Below are positions 1 to 8,465 of a stretch of 64,000 nucleotides of DNA, in pieces. A model generated the notes under the pieces. It was not told the DNA's origin. It was given only the letters and a program-made list of their open reading frames with translations, and ran no database searches. Origin of the DNA: Halobacillus sp. A5 (GTDB lineage: Bacteria > Bacillota > Bacilli > Bacillales > Halobacillaceae); assembly GCF_024189315.1 (NCBI RefSeq), contig NZ_JAIZEO010000003.1, positions 1-64,000 on the forward strand. The letters are read 5' to 3'. Position 1 is the stretch's first letter. Each line of letters opens with the position of its first letter. The position numbers and the translations under genes are program-made.

Positions 1-43
1 CTAGTAATTCTTTCACCTTTCGTCGCTCTCCCTCCAGCTTCAT
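1..43 (-). CDS. 5' end of an unidentified gene, cut by the window edge
   Basis: On the minus strand an ATG (41-43) follows a good Shine-Dalgarno stretch (complement of ctcctcccc, 53-61). Fourteen codons are visible (MKLEGERRKVKELL) before the window ends. The peptide is lysine/arginine- and glutamate-rich and too short to identify. Confidence 0.35.
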   Translation of the reverse strand, partial: MKLEGERRKVKELL

Positions 44-191
44 AAACTAAATCTCCTCCCCTTTAGGAATCAATTTAATTATGAAGCTTGTCGAAATTTA
101 AGGCGACGATTTTGTATGTTTTTAGCCAGCTATATTGTCCATTTTAAATGCGACTCTTTCACTATATTACCTAGTGATTTGGAGTGTAGAA

Positions 192-1429
192 ATGATGGTC
201 AAGATTGGGGAGTTTTTTATGATTAGAGAGCTACATCAAAAAGGATGGACGGTCACAGCTATTTCTGAAGAAACAGGGTTTGATCCTAAAACCATCCGTA
301 AGTACATAAATTCTGATGAATTACCAAAGAAAAAAAGCTCTCAAAAGAGGCCAAGTAAACTGGATCCTTATAAGGAGTACTTAGAAAAAAGGATTAAAGA
401 AGGGACTACAAACTGTGAGGTTCTTTTAGATGAGATTATGGCTTTAGGTTATAAAGGAAAAATTACAATCCTTCGGGATTTTGTACGTCCTTATAGGGCT
501 CGTCCTAAAAAGCAAGCAACCATACGATACGAGACTACACCAGGAAAACAAGCTCAAATGGATTGGGGACATGTTGGAAAGTTTGAAGTCGATGAGGAAT
601 TAAAAGAGGTTTATGCATTTACCATGGTGTTAAGCTATTCTAGAATGAAATACGTAGAATTTACGGACAGTATGGATTTAGAAACCTTAATGAAATGTCA
701 TATAAACTCATTCGCTTATTTTAATGGAGTTCCAGAGCAAATTCTCTATGACAATATGAAAACAGCCGTTATTAAGCATAGTCCAGTGGAAATACGATTT
801 AACCGAAAGTTTGAAGAGTTCTTGGCTTACTATGGGATAGCTCCAAAGGCATGTAAACCCTATAGACCTCAAACTAAAGGAAAAGTAGAAAATGTCGTGG
901 GCTATATAAAGAAAAATTTTCTGCAGCGTAAACATAGGCCGACGCTAAGAGCATTAAATGAAGATATGAGAGGGTGGCTCGATCAAACAGCGAATCGAAA
1001 GATTCACCAAACAACCATGGAACCTCCACATACTCGCTTTCAACATGAACAGAAATATTTGAGTGCTTCTAACAGTAAACCGCTCTTTCCTATTAACCAC
1101 TGGGAAATTAGAACGGTGAGCAAGGATTGTTTTGTTTCTTATAAAGGCAAACGTTATTCCGTACCTTATCGGTACGTTGGTCAAGAATTAAAGATTAAAG
1201 AAACGCTGGACCAGACCATCACTTAGAGGTTTACGATTCTTATGAATGTATAGCTAAGCATCCTTTAATGATTGGAAAAGTGCGAGATCATATTAATCTG
1301 GAACATTATAAAGGACTGCAAACGACTACTGTTGGTTTGCCGACCCACAGCCGTTTACAGTCCCCTGACATAGAAGTGGAACAACGTCCTCTTCAGATGT
1401 ATGAGCAACTAGAAGGAGGTGATCAATAA
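192..1429 (+). pseudogene. istA: IS21-family transposase IstA, frameshifted near its C-terminus
   Basis: IstA is the DDE recombinase of IS21 elements. The reading frame opens with ATG 192 or 195, seven bases after a GGAG ribosome site, and begins MVKIGEFFMIREL. An N-terminal helix-turn-helix (KGWTVTAISEETGF) is followed by an integrase core with the expected acidic triad: the D of QMDWGH, the D of YDNMKT and the E of KGKVEN. The frame hits a TAG at 1224-1226. Reading on with a one-base shift from about 1216 restores a continuous C-terminus (LEVYDSYECIAKHPL) to TAA 1427-1429. The upstream in-frame ATG at 135 has no ribosome site. The frameshift most likely inactivates the element. Confidence 0.85.
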
Positions 1430-1999
1430 TGAGCACGAACCTTTTAGTTGAACGCTTAGAAAAGATCGGTTGGCACCATACCGCCGATCAAATTGATGGT
1501 CTACTCGAAGAGCATCTAAAAATAATGTACCATATTCGGACTTCTTAATCACTGTTTTGTCCCAAGAAATTGAGCAAAAGGAAAAACTAGCTTTAGAAAA
1601 GCGTCTCAAGAAAGCAAAGTTACCGTACATTAAAAGCATCCATGATTTTGACTTTAGCTTTCAACCTAGTATTGATGAACGCAGAGTTAAAGAAGTTTTG
1701 TCAGGAAGATACATTCACAATGGAGATAATATCCTTCTTTTAGGGCCACCAGGTGTAGGCAAAACTCACTTGGCTATCTCTATGGCATTTGAAGCAATAA
1801 CTCAAGGGCACCAAGCCTTATTTATTACAGCGAATGAATTTATTTCGGAATGTCAGAAGGCAGAAAAGCAAGGGATAATCCAACGGATTATCAAACGATA
1901 TAGTCGCCCAGAATTACTTATAATGGATGAAATCGGCTATTTTAGCTTTGACGAGCTAAGTGCGCATACACTTTTTCAAATAGTTTCGAGATAGATATG
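1429..1999 (+). pseudogene. istB: IS21-family helper ATPase IstB, frameshifted and truncated
   Basis: IstB is the AAA+ ATPase that assists IS21 transposition. It starts at ATG 1429, overlapping the istA stop, with a GAAGGAGG ribosome site. The first frame (MSTNLLVERLEKIGW) ends at a TAA near 1548. A shift near 1525 joins it to the rest of the protein (YSDFLITVLSQEIEQKEK). Walker A (GPPGVGKTHLA) and Walker B (LLIMDEIGY) are intact. The frame ends at LFQIVSR near 1994, about 60 residues short of a normal IstB of about 250 residues; a further shift would read RYE before the sequence turns into ecsC-like DNA. Not functional. Confidence 0.85.
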
Positions 2000-2217
2000 A
2001 GCCCGCCTAATCCTGTTAGAAAACCTGATGTGGCTGCCTTTGCATTTTACGCCCTTATTAGAGCATCTACACTTTTTTGTACAGATGAATGTTTCCTTAA
2101 ATAGCTTTGTGCTAACTCATATGCATCTGGAGTACCGGGCAATCCATTCATTGCTTTTTCATATGACCAATCCAATAATTGCATCATTTTTCCTTGAGTG
2201 AGTTCATTATTTCCCAT
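1985..2217 (-). pseudogene. EcsC-family protein, N-terminal remnant
   Basis: The minus-strand frame starts at ATG 2217 (MGNNELTQGKMMQLLDWSYE), six bases after a GGAGGAA site. It matches my recollection of the N-terminus of EcsC-family proteins, including the AYELAQSYL segment. An in-frame TAA at 2044-2046 interrupts it; a single C-to-T change from CAA would explain this. Past the stop the same frame continues with a family-typical stretch, KAATSGFLTGLGGLI, until the IS21 boundary. About 180 residues are missing. So the gene has both a nonsense mutation and an insertion or deletion truncation. Confidence 0.7.
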
Positions 2218-2681
2218 AGCTATTTCCTCCATTACCTCAAAGATGATTTTTATTCTTCCATAACCTGCAAAAGAATTACTTAAAGTAAGAAAACCTAGTT
2301 GTGTAATACACTGGGGAATTATTCACCTCTGCTAGCCCATTAGTAGTTTACTATATTCTACCATATGAACACACCTTTTAATGTAACCTTGTTATTGCAC
2401 CGTATTTGTCCACTACGCGATACATCTTTTAACACCAGAAATGATCACTAAAGGTGGTCTTAAATAAACTACTATTAATTATAAAAATAAATTAATGACC
2501 CAATCTTTAGGTCATTTTCCTTTCCGGAGCGATAGTTTCATCAGGGTAACTAAACCCTGGTATATCAATGTTTATGTGTTCGCAACGAGTGGTTGCGTAG
2601 GGGTGCAATGAAAGTTATCTTTACTTTATATGATGTTTTCAACAATATTGAATTATAGATTATAAAAGGGTGGTTATAGAA
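2218..2681. other. Intergenic region with one clear terminator
   Basis: No convincing gene. It holds a hairpin with AATGACC / GGTCATT arms followed by T residues (2494-2518), and a smaller hairpin (CAGGGT / ACCCTG) near 2544-2562. The divergent ecsC remnant and the XRE gene both start from this space. Confidence 0.5.
2494..2518 (+). terminator. Rho-independent terminator-like hairpin
   Basis: Seven-base arms AATGACC and GGTCATT are separated by nine bases and followed by TTT. No intact upstream plus-strand gene remains, so it may be a leftover of a deleted one. Confidence 0.45.
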
Positions 2682-3134
2682 ATGGTGTTTAGTGAAAAGT
2701 TGAAAGTTGAAAGAAAGAACAAAGGTTGGTCTCAAGAAAAGTTAGCTGAACAACTCTTTGTGAGTCGGCAATCGGTTTCTAAATGGGAGAATGGCCAAAG
2801 CTTCCCCAGTATCGAAATTATCATACATTTAAGTGACCTCTTTGAAATAACCATTGATGAATTATTAAGGAGCGATGAAGAGTTAAAAGAAAAAGTAATC
2901 AAAGATAGTAAGCAATTAGCTCATCCTAAGTTAAAATTTTTGTTTGATGGGCTTTTTTTAATCGGGGTTGCTTTTCTGGTTTTTAAAATAGGAATAATTT
3001 TATTAAACAAATTTACTGCTTTTGAACTAACCTTAATAGGCGGTTCATTTATCTGGAATTTTGGGCCCCTATTATTAATGGTTGGGGGAGGAATTGGTTC
3101 AGGTGTTGTTAAAGAAAAATATAAAGAGGACTAA
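2682..3134 (+). CDS. XRE-family transcriptional regulator with membrane segments
   Basis: A 150-residue protein with an N-terminal Cro/C1 helix-turn-helix (KNKGWSQEKLAEQLFVSRQSVSKWENGQ, about residues 12-40), then an acidic linker (about 60-85) and two hydrophobic segments near the C-terminus (LFLIGVAFLVFKIGI and NFGPLLLMVGGGIGS). The start at ATG 2682 is chosen over the in-frame GTG 2670 because AAAGGGTGG sits eight bases before the ATG. Membrane-bound XRE regulators of this layout are common in Firmicutes and usually control a neighbouring membrane gene. Here the following DUF418 gene, 66 bases downstream, is the natural candidate. The target and signal are unknown. Confidence 0.85.
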   Translation: MVFSEKLKVERKNKGWSQEKLAEQLFVSRQSVSKWENGQSFPSIEIIIHLSDLFEITIDELLRSDEELKEKVIKDSKQLAHPKLKFLFDGLFLIGVAFLVFKIGIILLNKFTAFELTLIGGSFIWNFGPLLLMVGGGIGSGVVKEKYKED

Positions 3135-3200
3135 TATGATTCATATCATAAAATTATTTTGTAAAAAATGACTTGAATAAAAAGTTGCAAGGAGAAATTT

Positions 3201-4331
3201 ATGAATGCTGGATCAGTAGTAACGAAAAGAAAATTAACCCCTGATTTAGCAAGAGGGTTTATGTTGTTGTTTATTGCATTGGCGCATCCTAATCAATTTA
3301 TAATTTTAGAAGGTCGGGAAATAAGTTTTATCGACCAGTTCACTGTATTTTTCAGGCAAGTATTCGTCGACGGCCGTGCCTACCCTTTATTTGCTATCCT
3401 ATTTGGATACGGGCTACATCAAGTTCTTAAAGGCCAAGAGAGAAGAGGGAACAGCTGGAAGGATACGAAAAAAATCTTTAGACGCAGAGGGGTTTGGATG
3501 TTACTGATAGGCTTCTTCCACGCAACTCTCTTTCTCGCTGATATCATCGGGGTCTATGGATTTATCGCGCTTATTTTTGCAAGTTTTTTTCTTCGATTAT
3601 CGAATAGAAAAATGATGATTATAGCTGTTGCAACTCTTATCTTAGTGGCAGTGTTTGCTCCATCGATGCCTAGAGGTTTTGATGCATTAAACATGGAAGT
3701 CACTACTTCAGCAACGATTAAGGATCCTATTGAGGCATCTATTACTCGAATGTTTGAGTGGATGTTTTATACACCTGTACTGAGTTATCAAGTAATTCCC
3801 GGGGTGCTAATTGGTATTCTAGTGGCTCGGTTTCAGATAATAGATAACCCTAAGAACCATAAGAAGGCGCTTTTTACATTTGCTATATTAGGCCTATTGC
3901 TATCAACTGCTGGTGGTATCCCAATGGCCCTAATGTCGTCCTTGTTTTGGACAAGTTACAATGATGTATGGGAATCAACAGCAAAATCCCTTCATACTAT
4001 CACAGGTTATGCTGGTGGAGTAGGATGGACGGCTCTTATTGGAATAGTCGTCATTAGGCTAGAAGAAAAAAAAGGGAAGTTTTCAAAAGCAATAGCAGCG
4101 CTTGGACAACGTTCATTGAGCTTTTACCTATTTCAGTCGATAATGTTTGTTATCATATTAGCGCCTTACGCTGGTGGCCTTGGGAGTCAAATTAGTCAAT
4201 TGGAGAGTGACTTGATTGGAGTATTTGTTTGGGTTCTATCAGTAATAGTTGCTAATTATATGCATTGTAGATCTATCCGCGGACCTTTTGAGACATTTTT
4301 AAGGAAAAAATCAGCAATAGGTAAGCATTGA
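3201..4331 (+). CDS. DUF418-family (YeiB-like) membrane protein
   Basis: A 376-residue integral membrane protein with about eight to ten hydrophobic segments. It starts at ATG 3201 after an AAGGAG site. The opening KRKLTPDLARGFMLLFIALAH and the mid-protein YPLFAILFGYGLHQVL are typical of the DUF418/YeiB family, as is the C-terminal QRSLSFYLFQSIMF region. Family members are predicted transporters or membrane acyltransferase relatives, and no reaction is established. It probably shares a transcript with the preceding XRE gene. No terminator is obvious downstream. Confidence 0.85.
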   Translation: MNAGSVVTKRKLTPDLARGFMLLFIALAHPNQFIILEGREISFIDQFTVFFRQVFVDGRAYPLFAILFGYGLHQVLKGQERRGNSWKDTKKIFRRRGVWMLLIGFFHATLFLADIIGVYGFIALIFASFFLRLSNRKMMIIAVATLILVAVFAPSMPRGFDALNMEVTTSATIKDPIEASITRMFEWMFYTPVLSYQVIPGVLIGILVARFQIIDNPKNHKKALFTFAILGLLLSTAGGIPMALMSSLFWTSYNDVWESTAKSLHTITGYAGGVGWTALIGIVVIRLEEKKGKFSKAIAALGQRSLSFYLFQSIMFVIILAPYAGGLGSQISQLESDLIGVFVWVLSVIVANYMHCRSIRGPFETFLRKKSAIGKH

Positions 4332-4469
4332 AGATTCAATTAGAAATCTTCAATCCTCACTGTAAAATGGAGTGCTCATATTGAGAAGACAAACCGAAGT
4401 AGCGGTACTTGAAGCAATTCAATACCTTAAGCAGACGGAAACAACACTTTCGAGTTCTATATAAATTGA

Positions 4470-4646
4470 AGAAATATATTAAATACCTCCCGGCTAAATC
4501 ATAGGGAGCAAGGTCCGACTGTGGTCGTCGACAGCTGTCCGTATTCATGGGATGAGATTGGAAGGATGTTGTTCACCCATGAAGGCTTTCAAATCAAAAT
4601 AGATACAGCTGAGTTGACGGAGGATATCGGAGGGGGGAAAGAATAA
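4470..4646 (+). pseudogene. C-terminal fragment of an unrecognised protein
   Basis: Between 4470 and the TAA at 4644-4646 one frame stays open and reads like real protein (GPTVVVDSCPYSWDEIGRML, then HEGFQIKIDTAEL). There is no start codon or ribosome site, and the frame is closed upstream by TGA at 4467. I read it as the surviving 3' end of a lost gene. The family is not recognised. The flanks 4332-4469 and 4647-4870 hold nothing else I can support. Confidence 0.4.
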
Positions 4647-4870
4647 TTCTTTCTCTTTTTTTGGAAGGAGTAAATACTCGATAAAAGTGTCAGCAAGCAA
4701 CTGGTCACTTCGTTCTACATAATTTTGTCGAGATAAATCGACCGTCTATCTATAGTAGGGCAGGCGATTATAGAGAAATGGTCAATTCTATTTATCTTCC
4801 TTTATTTAGGTTTTATCACCCAGGTTATGGGAATTTAAATACTATCATTATCAAGGAGGTTATAAACAGA

Positions 4871-5323
4871 ATGAGTATGTCTGTGAGTGAAAGGTTAAAT
4901 ACGCCCGGAGTGGAGAATTTGCGTCAGGCGGCGGTGTTGGAGTTTACGGAAGAGGTGTTTGAGTCTGATCAGTTCCGTTCGTTAGAGGTGCTCACTTCAG
5001 ATCAGCACCAGCTTTATATTGTGAATCGCAATGACCGCACGCTGACTATTCTCAGCATTGATCCGGCCATGAATGTGACGAAGGAAACCTTGTTTACGGA
5101 CCGTATCATTTCGATGAAGGAACATTTTCAGGAGTACAGCCTGGTGGATAATACGCCGCCTAAGAAGTTGGAGGTTATTTTCCCTGGGGGACATGTCGTA
5201 GCGATTGAACCCCGCCTCACGATCTCGCAGGAGAAGAGTTATCAGGATCCGGAGATTTTGAATCAAATGAATGAGGATTTTGAAATGTTGATCGCTGCGT
5301 TAAAGAGTACGTTGATTCTTTAA
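4871..5323 (+). CDS. Conserved-looking hypothetical protein, 150 aa
   Basis: Starts at ATG 4871 (MSMSVSERLNTPGVENL) with a strong AAGGAGG site 10 bases upstream; the longer frame from 4778 has no ribosome site. The protein is soluble and acidic with no signal peptide or membrane segment, and it has an alternating hydrophobic pattern suggesting a small alpha/beta domain (HQLYIVNRNDRTLTILSID). I do not recognise the family. It is a single gene followed by a terminator, just ahead of the replication module, and could be part of that acquired segment. Confidence 0.6.
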   Translation: MSMSVSERLNTPGVENLRQAAVLEFTEEVFESDQFRSLEVLTSDQHQLYIVNRNDRTLTILSIDPAMNVTKETLFTDRIISMKEHFQEYSLVDNTPPKKLEVIFPGGHVVAIEPRLTISQEKSYQDPEILNQMNEDFEMLIAALKSTLIL

Positions 5324-5348
5324 GAACAGTTGTGACGAATACAGGAGG

Positions 5349-5378
5349 AGACGGCATTTGGCCGTCTTCTTTTTTTAG
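5349..5378 (+). terminator. Rho-independent terminator
   Basis: AGACGGC / GCCGTCT stem with a short ATTTG loop followed by a run of seven T. It closes the 4871-5323 gene. A related layout (gggaggcag...ctgtcttctttttt) precedes the DnaD fragment at 30.3 kb. Confidence 0.8.
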
Positions 5379-5520
5379 GTTAAATCCTTCTGAGTAACGG
5401 GGATAAAAAAATTTAAAAAAAGTTTGCGATTTTTTGACACCAAAATGCCCCTGACTTTCGATTATACATATGAGGGCGTTTATTCAAATGCTCATATTAT
5501 TTTTCGGGAGGCATTTTTAT

Positions 5521-6240
5521 ATGAATTATTTAAAAGAGATTATTGCGTTTCAGGATGAGGTGGAGTTAAATTCGCTTTCATCGTCGGCTTCGCTGCTCTG
5601 GTATAAGCTGATGCATTTCAACAACAAGACGGGTTGGAAGGAAGAGTTTACTGTGCCGACGGCAGCTATTCTTGTGAAAACGGGCTTACCGGAGAGCTCA
5701 TTTCTTCGTGCGCGCAGAGAATTAGCGGAGAAGGGCTACATTACGTATCAGCCCGGCACACGGAATCAGGCGCCGACGTATCATATGATTTCACAGGTGA
5801 AGGAACAGACCGCAGAGCCTGTGGCGGAAGGGACGGCGGAAGAAGTGAAGGAAGAGACGGAGGATCGCGCGGCGGTATTATTTAAAAGAAAAGAAGAGAA
5901 AGGAAAAGAAGGTGTAGTAGGTGCGGGCACGCCTCATTCCTTTTACGAACAGAACCTTGGAATGCTGACGCCGTTTATGGCGGAGAAGGTGACGGATTGG
6001 TGTGAGCGGCTGTCGGATGAGCTCGTGATGGAGTCGATGAAGATTGCCGTCCGGCACAACAAGCTGTTTTTCCATTACTGCGAAGGGATCTTAAAGCGCT
6101 GGGAGAAAGGGGAAATCCGCTCCATGGCCGATGTGAAGCGGATGGAGAAGAACTTTACCCTGCCGCTTAGGAAAAAGGACGAACGGCCGCAGATGCTGCA
6201 GCGAATGTTTGAGACCCATCGAAAGGGGAGTCACCTATGA
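5521..6240 (+). CDS. DnaD-like replication protein (winged-helix plus DnaD C-domain)
   Basis: A 239-residue protein. Start ATG 5521 follows CGGGAGG; the in-frame ATG at 5470 lacks a site. Residues 1-95 look like a winged-helix initiator domain (SSSASLLWYKLMHF, FLRARRELAEKGYI). A charged, repetitive linker (about 105-140) leads to a C-terminal DnaD/DnaB_2-type domain (FYEQNLGMLTPFMAEKV, LFFHYCEGILKRWEKG) and a basic tail. Such phage and plasmid proteins remodel origin DNA and bring in the helicase. The gene overlaps the next one by four bases (ATGA), so it is translationally coupled to the helicase partner. Its N-domain is duplicated at 7851 and its C-domain in a fragment at 30332. Confidence 0.8.
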   Translation: MNYLKEIIAFQDEVELNSLSSSASLLWYKLMHFNNKTGWKEEFTVPTAAILVKTGLPESSFLRARRELAEKGYITYQPGTRNQAPTYHMISQVKEQTAEPVAEGTAEEVKEETEDRAAVLFKRKEEKGKEGVVGAGTPHSFYEQNLGMLTPFMAEKVTDWCERLSDELVMESMKIAVRHNKLFFHYCEGILKRWEKGEIRSMADVKRMEKNFTLPLRKKDERPQMLQRMFETHRKGSHL

Positions 6241-6563
6241 GACACGAGGAAGCAGCTGATGTGCTGGAGACGATTGAGGAATTGTTTGGCGGGAAGTTTG
6301 TTATTACGGAGCGGAAGATTGAGGTGTTCATCCCCCAGCTGATGAAGATGGAGTATAAGCCGGTCATGGAGAAAGTCTTCGATTACGCCTCTCGTTACCC
6401 TTTTCCCCCGACGCTTGCGGACATCGCGGTGTACCCTCCGCAATCGAATGATTACCTGAAAAAGAAGAAGCAGTGGGACGAAGAAGCGGCCCAGGTGCCG
6501 GAAGAAACAAAGCGTCGGTTTGAAGAGAAGTTCGCGGCGCTCCTGAAGAAGGTGTCCCGATGA
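6237..6563 (+). CDS. Small helicase-partner protein of a phage-type replication module
   Basis: A 108-residue acidic, helical protein (MRHEEAADVLETIEELFGGK) lying between a DnaD-like gene and a DnaB-like helicase, with ATGA overlaps at both ends. The motif YPFPPTLADIAVYPP after an N-terminal four-helix-like stretch resembles the N-domain of phage replisome organiser or helicase-inhibitor proteins (G39P type). That assignment rests mainly on position and size. It most likely loads or restrains the downstream helicase. Confidence 0.6.
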   Translation: MRHEEAADVLETIEELFGGKFVITERKIEVFIPQLMKMEYKPVMEKVFDYASRYPFPPTLADIAVYPPQSNDYLKKKKQWDEEAAQVPEETKRRFEEKFAALLKKVSR

Positions 6564-7837
6564 TTCATAACCAGGAAGCAGAACAATCAGTCATTGGCTC
6601 CCTTTTGCTTGAAGGGGAATTAATCAAGGACGTTACCTTAAGAGACGAGCATTTCTACGAAGCCCGGCACCGCTTGATCTACCAGGCGATGCGCCGGATT
6701 GACGAGAAGGAGGGACCCGTCAATCTCGTCACGGTGACGACCGAGCTGAATAAACGCATCCAGGAAGCCGGCGGGGTCAGCTATTTAAGCTCCCTCGCCC
6801 AGTCCATCCCTTCTACGAAAAGCATCAAGCACCATCAGAAGCTCGTACTCGACGCCTATCGCAACCGCAAAACAATGGAGCAGGCCAGCCGCTACATCAC
6901 CGATCCCACCGAAGAAACCCTCGACACCCTCATGAGCCGCCTCGAAGATTACCGCGCGGAAGGAAGTGTCACAGAAGAACAGACCACCTATGAAACGCTC
7001 GTCGATATCGCCCACGAGATGAGCCACTCCACAAGTGACGGCATGACTGGATTTCCAACCGGCTACAGCGAAGTCGACGACATGACCGGCGGCACCCAGC
7101 GCGGCGACCTCATCATCCTCGCCGGCCGCCCGTCGATGGGCAAGACCGCCTTCGCCCTGAACCTCGCCGCCCACCACTGTAAGCAGGGAGGCGAAGTCCA
7201 CCTGTTCAGCTTAGAGATGGGACAGAAAGCCCTGCTGAAGCGCATGCTCTCCTGCGAAGCCGAAATCAACGGCCAGAAATGGCGCACGATGAACTTTTCC
7301 GAAGAAGATTACGACCTCTGCCTAAGCGCCATGGGCGAAATCGCCGCCTGGGACCTCCACATCCATGAAAACGCCCGCACCGTCGCCGACATCCGCGCCC
7401 GAGTAAGAGAATCCATCAAACAACCCGAAGACAGCCGCCCCATGATCATCATCGACTACCTGCAGCTCATGGCCACCACCGGCCGCTACGAACGCCGCGA
7501 CCTCGAAGTCGGTGCCATGACCCGCGAGCTCAAGCTGCTCGCACGAGAGCTCGATGTACCCATTATTCTTCTCTCCCAATTGTCTCGAGGCGTCGAGCAG
7601 CGCAAGGACAAGCGTCCGATTATGGCGGACTTACGGGAATCAGGGAACATTGAACAGGATGCTGACATGATCGGCTTTCTCTACCGTGATGACTACTATC
7701 ATATTCATGGGGAGGAGAAGGACGAGATTGAGTTCATGATCAGCAAGCAGCGGAATGGCCCGGTTGGGAATGTGAAGCTGCGGTTTATGAAGGAGTATGG
7801 GAAGTTTGTAAGTGTACCTGCCATAACCAATCAATAG
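6560..7837 (+). CDS. DnaB-like replicative DNA helicase
   Basis: A 425-residue hexameric helicase homologue, slightly shorter than chromosomal DnaB (about 440-455). The N-terminal domain starts QEAEQSVIGSLLLEGE. The RecA-like motor domain has Walker A GRPSMGKTA (189-197), Walker B MIIIDYLQLM and a DLRESGNIEQDAD sensor region. It starts within the stop of the preceding gene. The cassette has no chromosomal dnaB neighbours (rplI, purA), so it is probably a second, mobile-element copy. By eye, third codon positions are almost all G or C between about 6900 and 7540 and shift back abruptly afterwards, suggesting a recombinant origin. Confidence 0.9.
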   Translation: MIHNQEAEQSVIGSLLLEGELIKDVTLRDEHFYEARHRLIYQAMRRIDEKEGPVNLVTVTTELNKRIQEAGGVSYLSSLAQSIPSTKSIKHHQKLVLDAYRNRKTMEQASRYITDPTEETLDTLMSRLEDYRAEGSVTEEQTTYETLVDIAHEMSHSTSDGMTGFPTGYSEVDDMTGGTQRGDLIILAGRPSMGKTAFALNLAAHHCKQGGEVHLFSLEMGQKALLKRMLSCEAEINGQKWRTMNFSEEDYDLCLSAMGEIAAWDLHIHENARTVADIRARVRESIKQPEDSRPMIIIDYLQLMATTGRYERRDLEVGAMTRELKLLARELDVPIILLSQLSRGVEQRKDKRPIMADLRESGNIEQDADMIGFLYRDDYYHIHGEEKDEIEFMISKQRNGPVGNVKLRFMKEYGKFVSVPAITNQ

Positions 7838-7850
7838 GAGGAAGATAAAA

Positions 7851-8138
7851 ATGAATTATGAAAAAGAACTGGAAGCATTTTTTGATCAGAAGGATATAGA
7901 CCAATTATCCGTTTCATCTATCGCGTTATGGTTTACACTTATGCAATTTAACTCGAGAACAGGTTGGAAGAAAGAAATGACATTGCCCACTTCACCACTG
8001 TTGCTGAAGTCGGGACGGACAGAGGGATCCTTTATGCGGGCACGCAGGAAGCTGGTGGACAAGGGATATGTGATTTATCGTAAGGCGGAAGGGAGGAAGG
8101 GGTCTCCTTGTTATGAGAAGATTTCCCTTGTTCGCTGA
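7851..8138 (+). CDS. Short DnaD-type winged-helix protein, paralogue of the 5521 gene
   Basis: A 95-residue protein with an AGGAGG site before ATG 7851. It aligns along its whole length with the N-terminal domain of the protein at 5521: LWFTLMQFNSRTGWKKE against LWYKLMHFNNKTGWKEE, and SFMRARRKLVDKGYVIY against SFLRARRELAEKGYITY. It lacks the linker and DnaD C-domain, so it is either a truncated duplicate or a DNA-binding-only variant. It sits 13 bases after the helicase gene and likely shares its transcript. Confidence 0.7.
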   Translation: MNYEKELEAFFDQKDIDQLSVSSIALWFTLMQFNSRTGWKKEMTLPTSPLLLKSGRTEGSFMRARRKLVDKGYVIYRKAEGRKGSPCYEKISLVR

Positions 8139-8281
8139 AGGAGGATCGGGATGCAGCAGGTGAAACACTATACGGATATGTAAAAGATGAAGAGATAAAA
8201 GCAACGGTCGTAGAATTAACCCCGAAATCTCATGGGCAAATTATAGCGGGTGAGCAGACGACTATGCAGCTTTTATACTGA
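8138..8281 (+). pseudogene. C-terminal scrap of an unrecognised protein
   Basis: From 8138 a frame without a usable start reads through protein-like sequence (AAGETLYGYVKDEEIKATVV, HGQIIAGEQTTMQLLY) to TGA 8279-8281. It begins inside the end of the preceding gene. The family is not recognised. The rest of 8282-8386 shows no gene. Confidence 0.35.
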
Positions 8282-8386
8282 TTTCCAACAAAGGTCCTGG
8301 TGAGTGGGGGACTTCCTTCACTCTCACCACGGCCATTTTAGATAGGTTATTAATTTCTGCTTTACGGTTACAGGGAGGTACCGACA

Positions 8387-8436
8387 TTAAAAAAACTGTG
8401 TAAGTAGAAATCATACGCATTTCTACTTACACAGTT
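8387..8436 (-). terminator. Strong terminator of the carD gene
   Basis: Eighteen-base perfect inverted arms (8394-8411 and 8419-8436) with a seven-base loop. Read on the minus strand the stem is followed by TTTTTTT, exactly as expected 30 bases after the carD stop. Confidence 0.9.
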
Positions 8437-8465
8437 CATATTTCATTCCCGAAAATTCAATAACT

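Larger units (their letters stand above)
115..1999 (+). mobile_element. Decayed IS21-family insertion sequence
   Basis: The two-gene IS21 order is present: istA (transposase) followed by istB (ATPase helper), with istA stop and istB start overlapping as TAATG at 1427-1431. Both genes carry frameshifts and istB stops short of its normal C-terminus where the sequence changes to a broken ecsC-like gene. I could not find a matching right terminal repeat, so the right end seems deleted. The left boundary is an estimate. Confidence 0.8.

Noticed and set aside
1-2000. Complete, active IS21 element
   Set aside because: Both genes have frameshifts, IstB is truncated and I find no paired terminal repeats.
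4357-4548. Minus-strand 63-residue open frame
   Set aside because: No ribosome site and Cys/Tyr/Arg-rich shadow composition; the plus strand of the same region carries the more protein-like fragment.
6785-7201. Minus-strand 138-residue open frame inside the helicase gene
   Set aside because: Its openness is explained by the high G+C third positions of the helicase gene on the other strand; the protein is low-complexity Gly/Ala/Val.
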